Below are positions 16,649 to 25,260 of a stretch of DNA of 64,000 nucleotides, piece by piece. The position numbers and the translations under genes were made by a program. The DNA lies in contig NZ_CANKYW010000001.1 in NCBI RefSeq assembly GCF_947488135.1, forward strand, positions 992,001 to 1,056,000. The letters run 5' to 3'. The DNA comes from an uncultured Marivita sp. (GTDB taxonomy: Bacteria > Pseudomonadota > Alphaproteobacteria > Rhodobacterales > Rhodobacteraceae). Under the pieces are notes generated by a model, which was not told the origin of the DNA, did no database searches, and saw only the letters and a list, made by a program, of their open reading frames with translations. Position 1 is the stretch's first letter; each line of letters begins with the position of its first letter.

Positions 16649-17890
16649 TCAGCGTCCGATCTTGTCCATCGCCCACCCGACGGTAAATCCATGCAAGATG
16701 GTCGAGGCCAAAATCGTCACTGCGACGATGATCCAAAGATCCGACCCATTCGCCAGATCGACATGGGTCGCCGCGTAAGCCAAATAGTAGATCGAGCCGA
16801 TGCCGCGCACCCCATATACCGAAACCACCAAACGGTCGGAGTGGTTTAGCGGTGATCGCCAAAGCGACAAGCATCCTGCAACTGGTCGTATGATCAGCAA
16901 CAGAAAGGCTGCCACCATCAGATGCCACCATTCTAGATCAGTTAACAGTAGGGGAAGCGCACCACCTAGCGCGATCAGCAATAGCGCGGTCAATGCATGT
17001 TCGATGGCTTCGGAGAAGTCGTGCAGGTTGCGATGGTATTCATGCTCGCTCTCGACACGGCGCAGTGTGAGGCCCATGACCGCGACAGCAATGAACCCAT
17101 ACCCCTCAACCAATTCGGTCGAGCCATAGCAGAGAAACACGCCTGCAATCGCAATGACCCCCGATCCGGTGTTGGCCAGCTTGCTCCGCTTGGGAAAATT
17201 GAAAAGCACCTGACCTAATGCCCAGCCGCCTGCCCAACCGACCAGTGCGCCGACACCGATCCGATAGAAGACATCCTCAAGCAGCCACCGTAGCCCCCAT
17301 TCATCGAACGCCAGACCCTGCGTGGCGATGAAAAGGCCCAGATAGACGAATGGAAACGCAAGCCCATCGTTCAGCGTGGCTTCGGTCGTAAGTGCGAACC
17401 TGACGGGGTGTTCCTGACCTTCCAGGGGCGGCGCGATTTGTACATCGGCAGCCAGCACCGGGTCCGTCGGAGCCAGTACCGCGGCCAGGATGACCGCACC
17501 CGCGACTGTCATACCGCCGATGAACAACCCAAAGGCGGCGACGGCCAGAATTGTCAGCGGCATCGCGATCGCAAGCAACCGGATTGTCGGAAACCACTTC
17601 TCAAGCGGACCAATGCTGTCCACACGCATCCCTGCGCCAAAAAGCGCGATAATCACGGTCACCTCTGCCACAAACTCCCAAAGCTTTGGCAACTCGCGTG
17701 GATCGGGCACAGAAGGAAGGCTGGAAAATAGAAATGCGACCAGCGCGCCAAGTAATATCATCAACGGGGCTGCCGCCGGTTCGCGCGAGGAAATCAGCCG
17801 CGGCACCCAGCGGGCAAGGATCACGATTATGCCCACGATGGCAAGTACCGCATGATACGGGTCGAGCGAAAAAAACCCGTCCTCAGACAT
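16649..17890 (-). CDS. Cation:proton antiporter (CPA1/NhaP type)
   Basis: A 413-residue inner-membrane protein with about 12 hydrophobic segments of the sodium/hydrogen exchanger fold. LAPTDPVLAADVQ (about residues 145-157) and TTEATLNDGLAFPF (about 172-185) correspond to the ion-binding helices of CPA1 antiporters; the ND pair in LNDG is the conserved acidic site. The usual E-G/S-LLND is T-E-A-TLND here. It lacks the long cytoplasmic regulatory tail. Its ATG overlaps the stop of the upstream DUF421 gene by one base, so both are expected on one transcript from the EcfG-type promoter upstream of DUF421. A role in pH or salt stress is an inference. Confidence 0.88.
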   Translation of the reverse strand: MSEDGFFSLDPYHAVLAIVGIIVILARWVPRLISSREPAAAPLMILLGALVAFLFSSLPSVPDPRELPKLWEFVAEVTVIIALFGAGMRVDSIGPLEKWFPTIRLLAIAMPLTILAVAAFGLFIGGMTVAGAVILAAVLAPTDPVLAADVQIAPPLEGQEHPVRFALTTEATLNDGLAFPFVYLGLFIATQGLAFDEWGLRWLLEDVFYRIGVGALVGWAGGWALGQVLFNFPKRSKLANTGSGVIAIAGVFLCYGSTELVEGYGFIAVAVMGLTLRRVESEHEYHRNLHDFSEAIEHALTALLLIALGGALPLLLTDLEWWHLMVAAFLLLIIRPVAGCLSLWRSPLNHSDRLVVSVYGVRGIGSIYYLAYAATHVDLANGSDLWIIVAVTILASTILHGFTVGWAMDKIGR

Positions 17891-18423
17891 CAGTGTTGTT
17901 CACGCTCAGATAGTCGCTTGACACCCTTGAATAGGGTCTCATCTACGGGATCGCCGTGCAGAACCGATACATCGCCAGTCGTCTCAAGAACCACCGCGCG
18001 TACCGATGACATATCCAAAGCGTTGGCTTCGCGCAGCTTTGCGATCAGGTCCTCTTCGGCCACTCGGGTCGCGCGAAGAGCGTCATGGAGGATGACACCA
18101 TCTTTCATAAGCAAGGTCGGGGTATTTTGAACCAACGTATCAAGTGGCTGAGACCATCGGCGCAAACGTGAAACGAAATACTGGACGGCAAACAGGCTGG
18201 CCATTGCCGTCAACGTCTGAAAGAATCCGGTCCACTGCTCAGATTGCGATGCACCAGCCAGTAATGATCCCATGGCCACCGTCATAACAAAATCGAAGTT
18301 GGTCATTTTCGAAAACGACCGCAGCCCAACGATACGGACCAGCAAAATAATCCAGAAGAGCCCGACCGCGCTCAGGACAAAACCTTTGGCGAAGGCGTCA
18401 ACAACAGGTCCGTCAAAAAACAT
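17890..18423 (-). CDS. DUF421/YetF-type membrane protein
   Basis: A 177-residue protein with three N-terminal membrane helices and a cytoplasmic C-terminal domain (TPTLLMKDGVILHDALRATRVAEEDLIAKLREANALDMSSVRAVVLETTGDVSV), the arrangement of the DUF421 (YetF/YcaP) family. In spore formers relatives act in germination; in proteobacteria the role is unknown. The start at 18,423 follows AAGGAGG, whereas an in-frame start 22 codons upstream would overlap the promoter. It is the first gene of a two-gene operon with a cation:proton antiporter. Confidence 0.85.
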   Translation of the reverse strand: MFFDGPVVDAFAKGFVLSAVGLFWIILLVRIVGLRSFSKMTNFDFVMTVAMGSLLAGASQSEQWTGFFQTLTAMASLFAVQYFVSRLRRWSQPLDTLVQNTPTLLMKDGVILHDALRATRVAEEDLIAKLREANALDMSSVRAVVLETTGDVSVLHGDPVDETLFKGVKRLSEREQH

Positions 18424-18458
18424 CCGCCCCTCCTTCTTCCCATCTGATTTACCGGCGC

Positions 18459-18484
18459 AACGCGCTTGTAAGGTTCGACGTTCC
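18459..18484 (-). promoter_or_regulatory. EcfG-type general stress promoter (exact match)
   Basis: Minus strand: GGAAC at 18,480-18,484, 17-base spacer, CGTT at 18,459-18,462. The -10 element is 35 bases before the DUF421 start codon. It should drive DUF421 and the antiporter together. Confidence 0.8.
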
Positions 18485-18597
18485 ACCATAGGCAGCCCAG
18501 GTCAGTTGCGTGTCAATCTAGATTTAGCCGCAGTGAGTTACTGTGCGTTAGACCATGGTGATGCTTTTTTCGTATTGAGATGTGAGGTATTTAAGTC

Positions 18598-19041
18598 ATG
18601 ATCGACTTCAGCGAATTCGTCCTGCGCGTGCTGTTCTCGGGCGCGTGCGGATTGGTGGTCGGACTTGATCGCGAGATTAAAGGCAAACCTTTGGGCGCAG
18701 GCGCCTACGTGCTGGTCGCAATCGGTTCTGCTGCGCTGATGACGGTCACACTCAACTTTGCCTTGAGCAGCATGGCTGAGGATGAGGCCATGTCCATCGA
18801 CCCCACCCGCCTTATCCAAGGCATTGTTGGAGGGATCGGTTTCCTCGGGGCGGGGGCCATCATGTCACCCAGCGATAATGGGCGGCTGAAAGGCGTCCGC
18901 AGCGGTGCGGCGATTTGGGCAGTGGGGTCTATCGGCGTCGCCTGCGGCCTCGGATTCTTGAAAGAGGCCGCTTTCATTTCGGTGCTGATCTTCGTGGTTC
19001 TTAACATTTTCGATTGGCTGCACCTACGAAACGACAAATAG
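18598..19041 (+). CDS. MgtC/SapB family membrane protein
   Basis: A 147-residue protein with four to five membrane helices and the MgtC core: GACGLVVGLDREIKGKPLGAGAYVLVAIGSAALM followed by GIVGGIGFLGAGAIM and GVRSGAAIWAVGSIGVACGLG. It is the short form without the ACT-like C-terminal domain of Salmonella MgtC. Family roles include adaptation to low magnesium, acid or phagosomal stress, through effects on ATP synthase or cation balance; which applies here is unknown. The broken Crp/Fnr gene starts 10 bases after its stop on the same strand, so the two probably formed an operon. Confidence 0.88.
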   Translation: MIDFSEFVLRVLFSGACGLVVGLDREIKGKPLGAGAYVLVAIGSAALMTVTLNFALSSMAEDEAMSIDPTRLIQGIVGGIGFLGAGAIMSPSDNGRLKGVRSGAAIWAVGSIGVACGLGFLKEAAFISVLIFVVLNIFDWLHLRNDK

Positions 19042-19051
19042 GAAGAGATTT

Positions 19052-19789
19052 ATGACCAGCGCCTCCAGTTGCCTCGTGGCCAAGCTATCGCATTACGTCC
19101 CTCTTTCGGAAGCCGATTGCGAACGGCTGGCCACGCTTGAAAAAACGGAGCGGGTTTTTGAGACCGGACAGGAGGTCTATCAAGGTGGCGACGAGAACAA
19201 GGACCTTCATGTCGTCAAATATGGCTGGGCCTTCAGCTATACCGATCTGCCTGATGGTCGTCGTTAAATCGTCAAGATCCATCACCCCGGCGACATCATC
19301 GGTTTTCCTGACGTGGCCCTCAAACACGCCACGACTACACTGCGCACTGCCGAAGAAGTGTGCCTATGTCCATTTCCAAAGGCGTCCCTCGACGAGATAC
19401 TGCGTAAATCACCGAGGCTTTCGGCGCTCCTTCTCTCCATCGCCTTGCGGGAACAGGTCGTGCTGATTGATGTACTGCGGGCGATGGGTCGGATGAGTGC
19501 GCAAGAGCGTGTCTCCTATATGCTGCTGGATCTGATCGCGCGTCTGCGCATTACCAACTCGCAGATGACCGATACCTTCCGCCTGCCAATGACTCAGAGC
19601 CAGATAGCCGACTATCTGGGACTGACCAATGTCTACATCAGCAAGACGCTGATCCGCATGGAAGAGACCGGCTACATTTACCGTGAAGAAGATCGCCTGC
19701 GAATTCTGAACGAAATTGCGATGATCGAACTAACGGATTTCCATGATCGCTATGCCGACATGGATACGTCCTGGTTTCCGCAAGACTGA
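19052..19789 (+). pseudogene. Crp/Fnr-family regulator with one in-frame nonsense codon
   Basis: The frame runs from ATG 19,052 to the stop at 19,789 (245 codons) with a single TAA at 19,265-19,267, codon 72. Upstream is the cyclic-nucleotide-type sensor barrel (LHVVKYGWAFSYTDLPDGRR). Immediately after the stop it continues IVKIHHPGDIIGFPD. Relatives have GRRQIVKIHHPGD, so CAA to TAA is the simplest lesion. The rest is intact: the dimer helix and a C-terminal helix-turn-helix (LPMTQSQIADYLGLTNVYISKTLIRMEETG). No N-terminal Fnr cysteine cluster is seen. Without suppression only a 71-residue fragment is made; internal initiation could give a DNA-binding half. Confidence 0.85.
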
Positions 19790-19881
19790 TCGCGTCAGAC
19801 GGATTCAATCTAGTTGAAAGATCTGCACGTCGCAGTCTTGCACTCTTATCGCTCCGCAATGGTCTGGATTCGTCTTTCGAG

Positions 19882-19907
19882 GGAACCAAACGGCGACAAA
19901 GATCGTT
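19882..19907 (+). promoter_or_regulatory. EcfG-type general stress promoter (exact match) for the glycosyltransferase operon
   Basis: Plus strand: GGAAC at 19,882-19,886, 17-base spacer, CGTT at 19,904-19,907. It lies 52 bases before the first start codon of an eight-gene, closely spaced operon (19,960-27,422). Confidence 0.8.
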
Positions 19908-19959
19908 AAAGCATCAATGGTGTCGTCGACTGACAAGCCACTGTTTAAAAACGTTATTC

Positions 19960-21450
19960 TTGAACAATCAACGCCCGGGGGCGAATGTGAAACTGCGAGC
20001 TGCTGCCATCTGGGGAACATTGATTTTATCCGCTGTGATTCCTGCGATTGGCATTGTCGTGTGCGCACTAATCATCGTTTTTCAGCTCGCTCTGCTGGGC
20101 CTTCGGCCAATTATCGCCTGTCTGCCTGCACGATTGGCGGATGGTCAGCAAGATGTCGCCGCCCCAATGTTCTCAGTCCACGTTGCGACGCATTCGGAAC
20201 CACCCGAGATGGTGATCCGCACGCTGCAAGCCTTGCTGGATCAGGATTGGCCCAACGAGCGCTATGAGATCATCGTGATGGATAATAATACGGCCGATCC
20301 CGATCTGTGGAAACCAGTCGAACGGTTCTGCGCGGCTTGGCCTGACCGCATCAGGTTCCTACACCGGATGGGCGTCAACGGTGCAAAAGCTGGTGCGCTC
20401 AACTTCGCGCTTGAGCACACGCACCCCGATGCCACCCATGTCGTCACGGTTGATGCGGACTACGTCGTTCATCGCGATTTTCTGAGCCGCGCGAGCCTGG
20501 CGCTGCACCGGACCGGGGCGGATTTCGTACAATTCCCGCAATCCTACATTGCGACGTCGGCTACCGCGCCCGGGGTCGACGCCGAGTTGGATGAGTATTT
20601 TCGCACCAATGCCGCCGTCGCGGACGAGGCTGAGGCAGTCCTGCTGACCGGTACGCTCTGCGTGATTTCCAAAGCAGCTCTGAATGACGTGGGAGGATGG
20701 TCTGGTGCCACCACGACGGAAGATGCCGAACTTGGTGTGCGGCTTTGTCATATGGGCTATTCGGGACGCTTCATAAATCAGGTCGTGGGTAAGGGCCTGC
20801 TGCCACTATCGCTGCAGGACCTGGAAAAGCAGCGCTATCGTTGGTGCAGCGGGAACCTCCAGACGCTGTTGCGACACGGCCGGATGATCGTCACTTCGCA
20901 TGGCACGCTTAACATCCACAAGCGGCTGGTGATCTTGTCCCAACTGACCGCATGGCTCAATTTGGCACTTCTTCCGTTTACCCTGCTAGTTGTATGGGTC
21001 TTGACCGGGCAGGGCCAGACGACTGGCGCGATGCTCGCTGCGGTCGCGATGATCCTCAGCCTGTGCGATATAGCGCTACGTCTTGCAGCACGTGGCTGGC
21101 GAGACCGCTCGCCGCTGCGAGTTATCCTTCATGCGCTGGCCTGTCGTATCGCATTGGCACCGCAATCGGCCAAAGCGACTTTCGATGTGCTGACAGGCAG
21201 CCGTTTCAACTTCGTGGTGACAGATAAGTCTGGCGACAACGGAAGGGCGGGATATTCCCTGCCTGTCTCCCAACTGCTGATGTTTGTCATTTCGATCCTG
21301 CTGATCAACATGCAGCCTTTCAACCCTCTGGTCCTTACCGGACTCTCGACACTTCTTCTCCCGCTGCCTGCCGCAATTCTGACCGACCAAAGACTGCGCG
21401 CGTATCGAGCCCGTATCGCGACCCCATCGTTAACGGAGGTTTATTCATGA
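19960..21450 (+). CDS. Membrane glycosyltransferase family 2, processive (QxxRW) type
   Basis: About 496 residues. Two N-terminal membrane helices (about residues 13-50) precede a GT-A catalytic domain: FSVHVATHSEPPEMV, MDNNTAD, the DxD metal site in TVDADYVV (Asp165/Asp167), the TTEDAELG catalytic acid (about 252-259) and QRYRW (291-295), the QxxRW motif of cellulose, chitin and hyaluronan synthases. Several C-terminal helices follow (320-480). Such enzymes build and extrude beta-linked glycans, or add one sugar to a membrane carrier. The start used is TTG at 19,960; GTG at 19,987 with GGGGGCG upstream is an alternative. First gene of a coupled operon. Confidence 0.8.
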   Translation: MNNQRPGANVKLRAAAIWGTLILSAVIPAIGIVVCALIIVFQLALLGLRPIIACLPARLADGQQDVAAPMFSVHVATHSEPPEMVIRTLQALLDQDWPNERYEIIVMDNNTADPDLWKPVERFCAAWPDRIRFLHRMGVNGAKAGALNFALEHTHPDATHVVTVDADYVVHRDFLSRASLALHRTGADFVQFPQSYIATSATAPGVDAELDEYFRTNAAVADEAEAVLLTGTLCVISKAALNDVGGWSGATTTEDAELGVRLCHMGYSGRFINQVVGKGLLPLSLQDLEKQRYRWCSGNLQTLLRHGRMIVTSHGTLNIHKRLVILSQLTAWLNLALLPFTLLVVWVLTGQGQTTGAMLAAVAMILSLCDIALRLAARGWRDRSPLRVILHALACRIALAPQSAKATFDVLTGSRFNFVVTDKSGDNGRAGYSLPVSQLLMFVISILLINMQPFNPLVLTGLSTLLLPLPAAILTDQRLRAYRARIATPSLTEVYS

Positions 21451-22415
21451 AATCTGACCCGCTCGCGCCTCTGGTCGACATCATCATCCCGACCTATAAC
21501 CGCGCGCATCTGATTGCTGGTGCTATCCGTGCCGCACTCGAACAAAGCTGGTGGAATATCCGCGTTACTGCGATCGACGACGCCAGTACCGACGCCACCG
21601 AAGATGCAGTTCGTCCCTTTCTCGACGACCGGCGTTTCAACTATGTTCGCCTATCCAACAATGTCGGGACGGCCAACGCAAAAAACGCAGGCCTTTTGTT
21701 GACGGCTGGAGATGCGGTCACCTTTCACGACTCCGACGATATTCCGCACCGCGATAAAGTTCTGCAGCAGGTGCGCGTACTGACAGCGCAAGACATTGGT
21801 GCCGACGAATGTCTGAATTGGAAGCTTGCGAACAAGGAAGCAGGGCAGCGGCTGGAGGTCAGCGCCGCGCTGACCCACCATGAATTAATCCTCCCGGACG
21901 GACGCCGCGAGGTGATCCGGCGAGACATATCTCTGTTGGACGATGTGTTTCCGAACCTTCAGATGGGCGCGCGCGTTCCGGGTGAATGGACGCATATCAA
22001 CTCTGGTCTGTTCCGCGCCGATGTGTTCCATCGGCTCGGTGGGTTCGAAAATTGTATCGAGGAGGACCGCGAGTTCCGCAATCGGCTGATACTCAACGGA
22101 GAAGTTATCTGGATCGTGCCCGAGCTGCTGCTGACCAAGATCGAAACTCCGGATAGCCTGACGCAATCGGCGGTCTCGGATTACGACAGCGCGAAGCGCA
22201 AGGCTGATCGGCAACTGGTCTGGGAAAAGGTCGAGGCGTGGCGCCGATCCGGCACTGTGACCCCGGTGCCCGCAGATATTCCCGACTTTGATGTGAGCTT
22301 CGTGGCGCGTCCCGATCTGCTGAGCCGACGCGACATGCCGGCGACGTCCGACACGTCGGCACTGGTCGGCAAGATCCTGTCCGCTGGGTCGGTCGCGGAG
22401 ATGGCGGCACAATGA
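21447..22415 (+). CDS. Glycosyltransferase family 2 (soluble)
   Basis: A 322-residue GT-A enzyme without membrane helices. Landmarks are VDIIIPTYNRAHLI at the N-terminus, AIDDASTDATED, NNVGTANAKNAGL and the metal-binding FHDSDDIPHRDKV, then WTHINSGLFRADVFHRLGGF in the acceptor half. It overlaps the preceding gene by four bases (ATGA) and the next by four. It presumably transfers a nucleotide-activated sugar to the glycan or lipid made by this operon; donor and acceptor cannot be read from sequence. Confidence 0.85.
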   Translation: MKSDPLAPLVDIIIPTYNRAHLIAGAIRAALEQSWWNIRVTAIDDASTDATEDAVRPFLDDRRFNYVRLSNNVGTANAKNAGLLLTAGDAVTFHDSDDIPHRDKVLQQVRVLTAQDIGADECLNWKLANKEAGQRLEVSAALTHHELILPDGRREVIRRDISLLDDVFPNLQMGARVPGEWTHINSGLFRADVFHRLGGFENCIEEDREFRNRLILNGEVIWIVPELLLTKIETPDSLTQSAVSDYDSAKRKADRQLVWEKVEAWRRSGTVTPVPADIPDFDVSFVARPDLLSRRDMPATSDTSALVGKILSAGSVAEMAAQ

Positions 22416-23458
22416 AAGCGCTGCGGCACGAGAACGGGCGGGCCTCCGTAGTGATCGTCGATCCGTGCAGCGCGGCGGGCTATGATCTGCATGACATGGA
22501 AACCGGCGGGCTTGGGGGCACCGAAGCGACGGTGCTTCGCGTTGCTGGCGCACTCACACCCCTATTCGACATTACCCATTATCAGAAGGGACGTACTCAC
22601 TCGCACGTATCCCATGCCGGAGAGTTGCGGCCCTTTCAGGATCTGAGCAATGCAAAACGTCCGGCTGCGCTGATTGTTACCAACCGCTGGAAAGTCGCGA
22701 TCAAACTTCGCAAGCAATGCCCGGACACGCCGATCTTTCTTTGGCTGCACGTCTTTCCTGGTCGGCACAACCGCAAGATGGGCGCGGCTTTGAAGGCCGC
22801 AGAAATCACTGTGATCTGCGTGTCCCACACGCACGCGCGAGAACTAGAGGCCTTTCTCGGGGCAGAGAATGCGCCCGATATCCGCGTCGTTTACAACCCG
22901 CTCGATGATAGCCTGCGACCCGACGGGACGCCTCGAAATCCTGACCGCCTGCTTTTTGCCAGCTCCCCGCATAAGGGATTGGCCGAGGTGTTTCGCCAAT
23001 TCGCAGCCCTTCGCCGGGATCTACCAGATCTGACCCTTGCTGTAGCCGATCCCGGCTATCTGCGATGGGATACCGGGGCAGTGCCCGAAGGTGTTGTCTT
23101 TCTCGGCTCGCTTTCTCACAGCGCGTTGATCCGACAGATGCGGCGCTCGCTTTGTCTGTTTTATCCGCAAACCTCTTTCGCGGAGACATTTGGGCTGGTT
23201 CTTGCCGAGGCGAATGCTGTTGGCACGCCTGCCTTGGTGCACGCGGGATTAGGAGCCTCCGCAGAAATTCTCGGGGATCCGGATCAACAGGTTGACGGGC
23301 ACGACCCCGCACAGACTCTCGCGCGGATCCGCGCCTGGCGCCGTACGCCGCCTCAAGTCAGTGGCAATCCTGCCTTCCGGCTGGGCTGCGTCGCGCAGAA
23401 CTGGGCGGAGCTTCTTAAACGCGCCACCGCGAAGTGCCCTCAGATGAGCGTCAGATAG
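22412..23458 (+). CDS. Glycosyltransferase family 4 (GT-B fold)
   Basis: A 348-residue GT4 enzyme. The N-terminal domain carries GGLGGTEATVLRVAGAL, the glycine-rich acceptor loop. The C-terminal domain has FASSPHKGLAEVFRQF and the FAETFGLVLAEANAVGTPALVH block, the E-x7-E type nucleotide-sugar site of retaining GT4 enzymes. Cytoplasmic. ATGA overlap with the GT2 upstream; the acyl-CoA dehydrogenase gene follows after three bases. Confidence 0.85.
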   Translation: MKALRHENGRASVVIVDPCSAAGYDLHDMETGGLGGTEATVLRVAGALTPLFDITHYQKGRTHSHVSHAGELRPFQDLSNAKRPAALIVTNRWKVAIKLRKQCPDTPIFLWLHVFPGRHNRKMGAALKAAEITVICVSHTHARELEAFLGAENAPDIRVVYNPLDDSLRPDGTPRNPDRLLFASSPHKGLAEVFRQFAALRRDLPDLTLAVADPGYLRWDTGAVPEGVVFLGSLSHSALIRQMRRSLCLFYPQTSFAETFGLVLAEANAVGTPALVHAGLGASAEILGDPDQQVDGHDPAQTLARIRAWRRTPPQVSGNPAFRLGCVAQNWAELLKRATAKCPQMSVR

Positions 23459-23461
23459 GAT

Positions 23462-24559
23462 ATGACAGCTTCCAGCCCCCATATCGCGTCGCTACCGACA
23501 AAGAGCGATCAGCCTGTGCCCGCCGACATAGTTGACGCCTTGCGGGCCGCCGCCGTGGACGAGGAACGCGGCAACCGCGCCATTGGTCGCTCCATCGATC
23601 TTTTGAGGCAAGCGGACCTTTTAGCGGATGACGGCACGAGTGATCCCGCCCGAACTGCCCGCGCACTGATGCAGGTCGGTGCTGCAAATCTCAGCGTTGG
23701 GCGTCTCTGGGAGGGGCATGTCAACGCTCTGCGGTTGCTCCGTCTCTATGGCAGCACTGGGGTGACATCCTCCCTCACCCGATTGATTGCCGATGGCGCG
23801 CTGTTCGGCGTCTGGGGTGCCGACGGCGCGGTGCCGGTTACGCTGGAGGCTTCAGGCAAGCGTTTGACCGGGAGCAAGAACTTTGCCTCGGGCCTGGGCA
23901 CGGTCACCCATGCGCTGGTTACTGTCAATTCTGGACCCGAAGTGCGGCTGGCCTTGATCGAAGTCACGGATACCGCCCGTGCGGATCCCTTGACGTGGGA
24001 CATGCAAGGAATGCGGGCCACGGTTTCTGGCGCATACAACTTCGCAGACTTGCAAGTCGACAAGATTGAGTGGATCGGCGGGCCCGGTGATTATTTGAAG
24101 GAGCCACATTTCGTCGGAGGTGTTTGGCGGATCGCGGCCCTGCAAGCCGGTGCCGCCCTGGGCTTGCTGGACATGGCAGCAGCGCAGCTTCGTGCCGCGG
24201 GACGAATGGGCGCGGAAGCCCAAAGTGCCCGTTTGATGGACGTGTTGATGCAGTCATGGGCCGGTATGGCATTGACGGAACGGGCAGCCGATGCCGCCGT
24301 TGATCGGCTCAGCACGCCGGATGACATCGTTGCCACGGCAATTTCAGCCCGCCTTTTTACTGAAATAGTGGGACTGAAGGCCATCCGGGCGGTCGAGCAG
24401 AGCATTGGTCTACGGCATTTCGAGGTCGGTTCCGAAACCGGACGTATGGCCCGCGATCTCGCCGTCTATCTTCGGCAAGCCGCGCGGGATGCATTGCTGC
24501 AACGCGCAGCGCAAGCGGCGCTCGGACATGAGGGTCACGTGTGGGGGGTATTCGGGTGA
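23462..24559 (+). CDS. Acyl-CoA dehydrogenase-family protein
   Basis: A 365-residue flavoprotein-type protein of the acyl-CoA dehydrogenase fold: helical N-terminal domain, a mid beta-domain (FGVWGADGAVPVTLEASGKRLTGSKNFASGLGTVTHALV) and a helical C-terminal domain. The catalytic Glu position of classical enzymes is not clear, so it could act on an unusual acyl or amine substrate. Its place between glycosyltransferases and a PIG-L deacetylase is seen in other alphaproteobacterial glycolipid-like clusters and suggests modification of a lipid or glycan acyl group rather than beta-oxidation; that is inference. The GTG start of the next gene overlaps its stop. Confidence 0.8.
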   Translation: MTASSPHIASLPTKSDQPVPADIVDALRAAAVDEERGNRAIGRSIDLLRQADLLADDGTSDPARTARALMQVGAANLSVGRLWEGHVNALRLLRLYGSTGVTSSLTRLIADGALFGVWGADGAVPVTLEASGKRLTGSKNFASGLGTVTHALVTVNSGPEVRLALIEVTDTARADPLTWDMQGMRATVSGAYNFADLQVDKIEWIGGPGDYLKEPHFVGGVWRIAALQAGAALGLLDMAAAQLRAAGRMGAEAQSARLMDVLMQSWAGMALTERAADAAVDRLSTPDDIVATAISARLFTEIVGLKAIRAVEQSIGLRHFEVGSETGRMARDLAVYLRQAARDALLQRAAQAALGHEGHVWGVFG

Positions 24560-25260
24560 ACGTCGCGTCCAACCCGCTGCTACCAGAGGTGTTCGAGGGC
24601 CTCGAAAGGCTCGTTGTGCTGGCACCGCATCCAGATGACGAATCTCTCGGCTGTGGCGTGCTTTTGGCCAAGGCCTTCGCGGGAGCGGGCGCACATGTGA
24701 TCTGTCTGACGGACGGCAGCGCAAGCCATCCGGGGTCGACCCGGTGGACACCCGGGCGGCTGGCGGCACAGCGACGCGCGGAGATGGTGGAGGCGCTCAA
24801 GTGTCTGGGCGGTTCCGCCCGTGACTTGACCTGGTTAGGCCTTCCCGATAGCCGCCTTTTTCAGGCTGATCAAACAACTGTCGCTGCCACGATTGAACAA
24901 ATCATCGAGTGCCAAAGTGCGTACCATGTCTTCGTTCCCGCCGCCGAGGACCATCATGAGGACCATCAGGCGACCGCTCGTATCGCGAGCGTGTTGCGCC
25001 GCCGACGGCCGGACTGGCTGTTCTACAGCTATCCTGTCTGGTCTCGATGGGACGATCCCGAATTCGAGCGAAACGCGGATCGTTATTCCCCGGTGTTATT
25101 GGCGCCGGGCCGTTTGCTTGACCAGAAGCGCAAGGCGATCCTGGCGCATCGAAGCCAGAGAGGACTGGTTGTTACCGACGATCCAGCGGGTTTTACCCTG
25201 CCGCCGGGCTTCATCGAGAAATTTGCGGCCGAAGAAGAAATTTTCTGGAGGATGCCGTGA
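24556..25260 (+). CDS. PIG-L/LmbE-family deacetylase
   Basis: A zinc-dependent N-acetyl-sugar deacetylase of about 234 residues. The metal motif PHPDDESLGCG is near residue 25 and the second metal ligand region HHEDHQAT near 140, both intact. Family members remove N-acetyl groups from GlcNAc-containing lipids (GPI anchors, mycothiol, bacillithiol) or glycans. GTG at 24,556 overlaps the upstream stop (GTGA) and has a G-rich ribosome site; an earlier in-frame GTG (24,541) lies within that site. In many Alphaproteobacteria this domain is fused to the methyltransferase encoded next; here the two are separate overlapping genes. Confidence 0.85.
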   Translation: MNVASNPLLPEVFEGLERLVVLAPHPDDESLGCGVLLAKAFAGAGAHVICLTDGSASHPGSTRWTPGRLAAQRRAEMVEALKCLGGSARDLTWLGLPDSRLFQADQTTVAATIEQIIECQSAYHVFVPAAEDHHEDHQATARIASVLRRRRPDWLFYSYPVWSRWDDPEFERNADRYSPVLLAPGRLLDQKRKAILAHRSQRGLVVTDDPAGFTLPPGFIEKFAAEEEIFWRMP

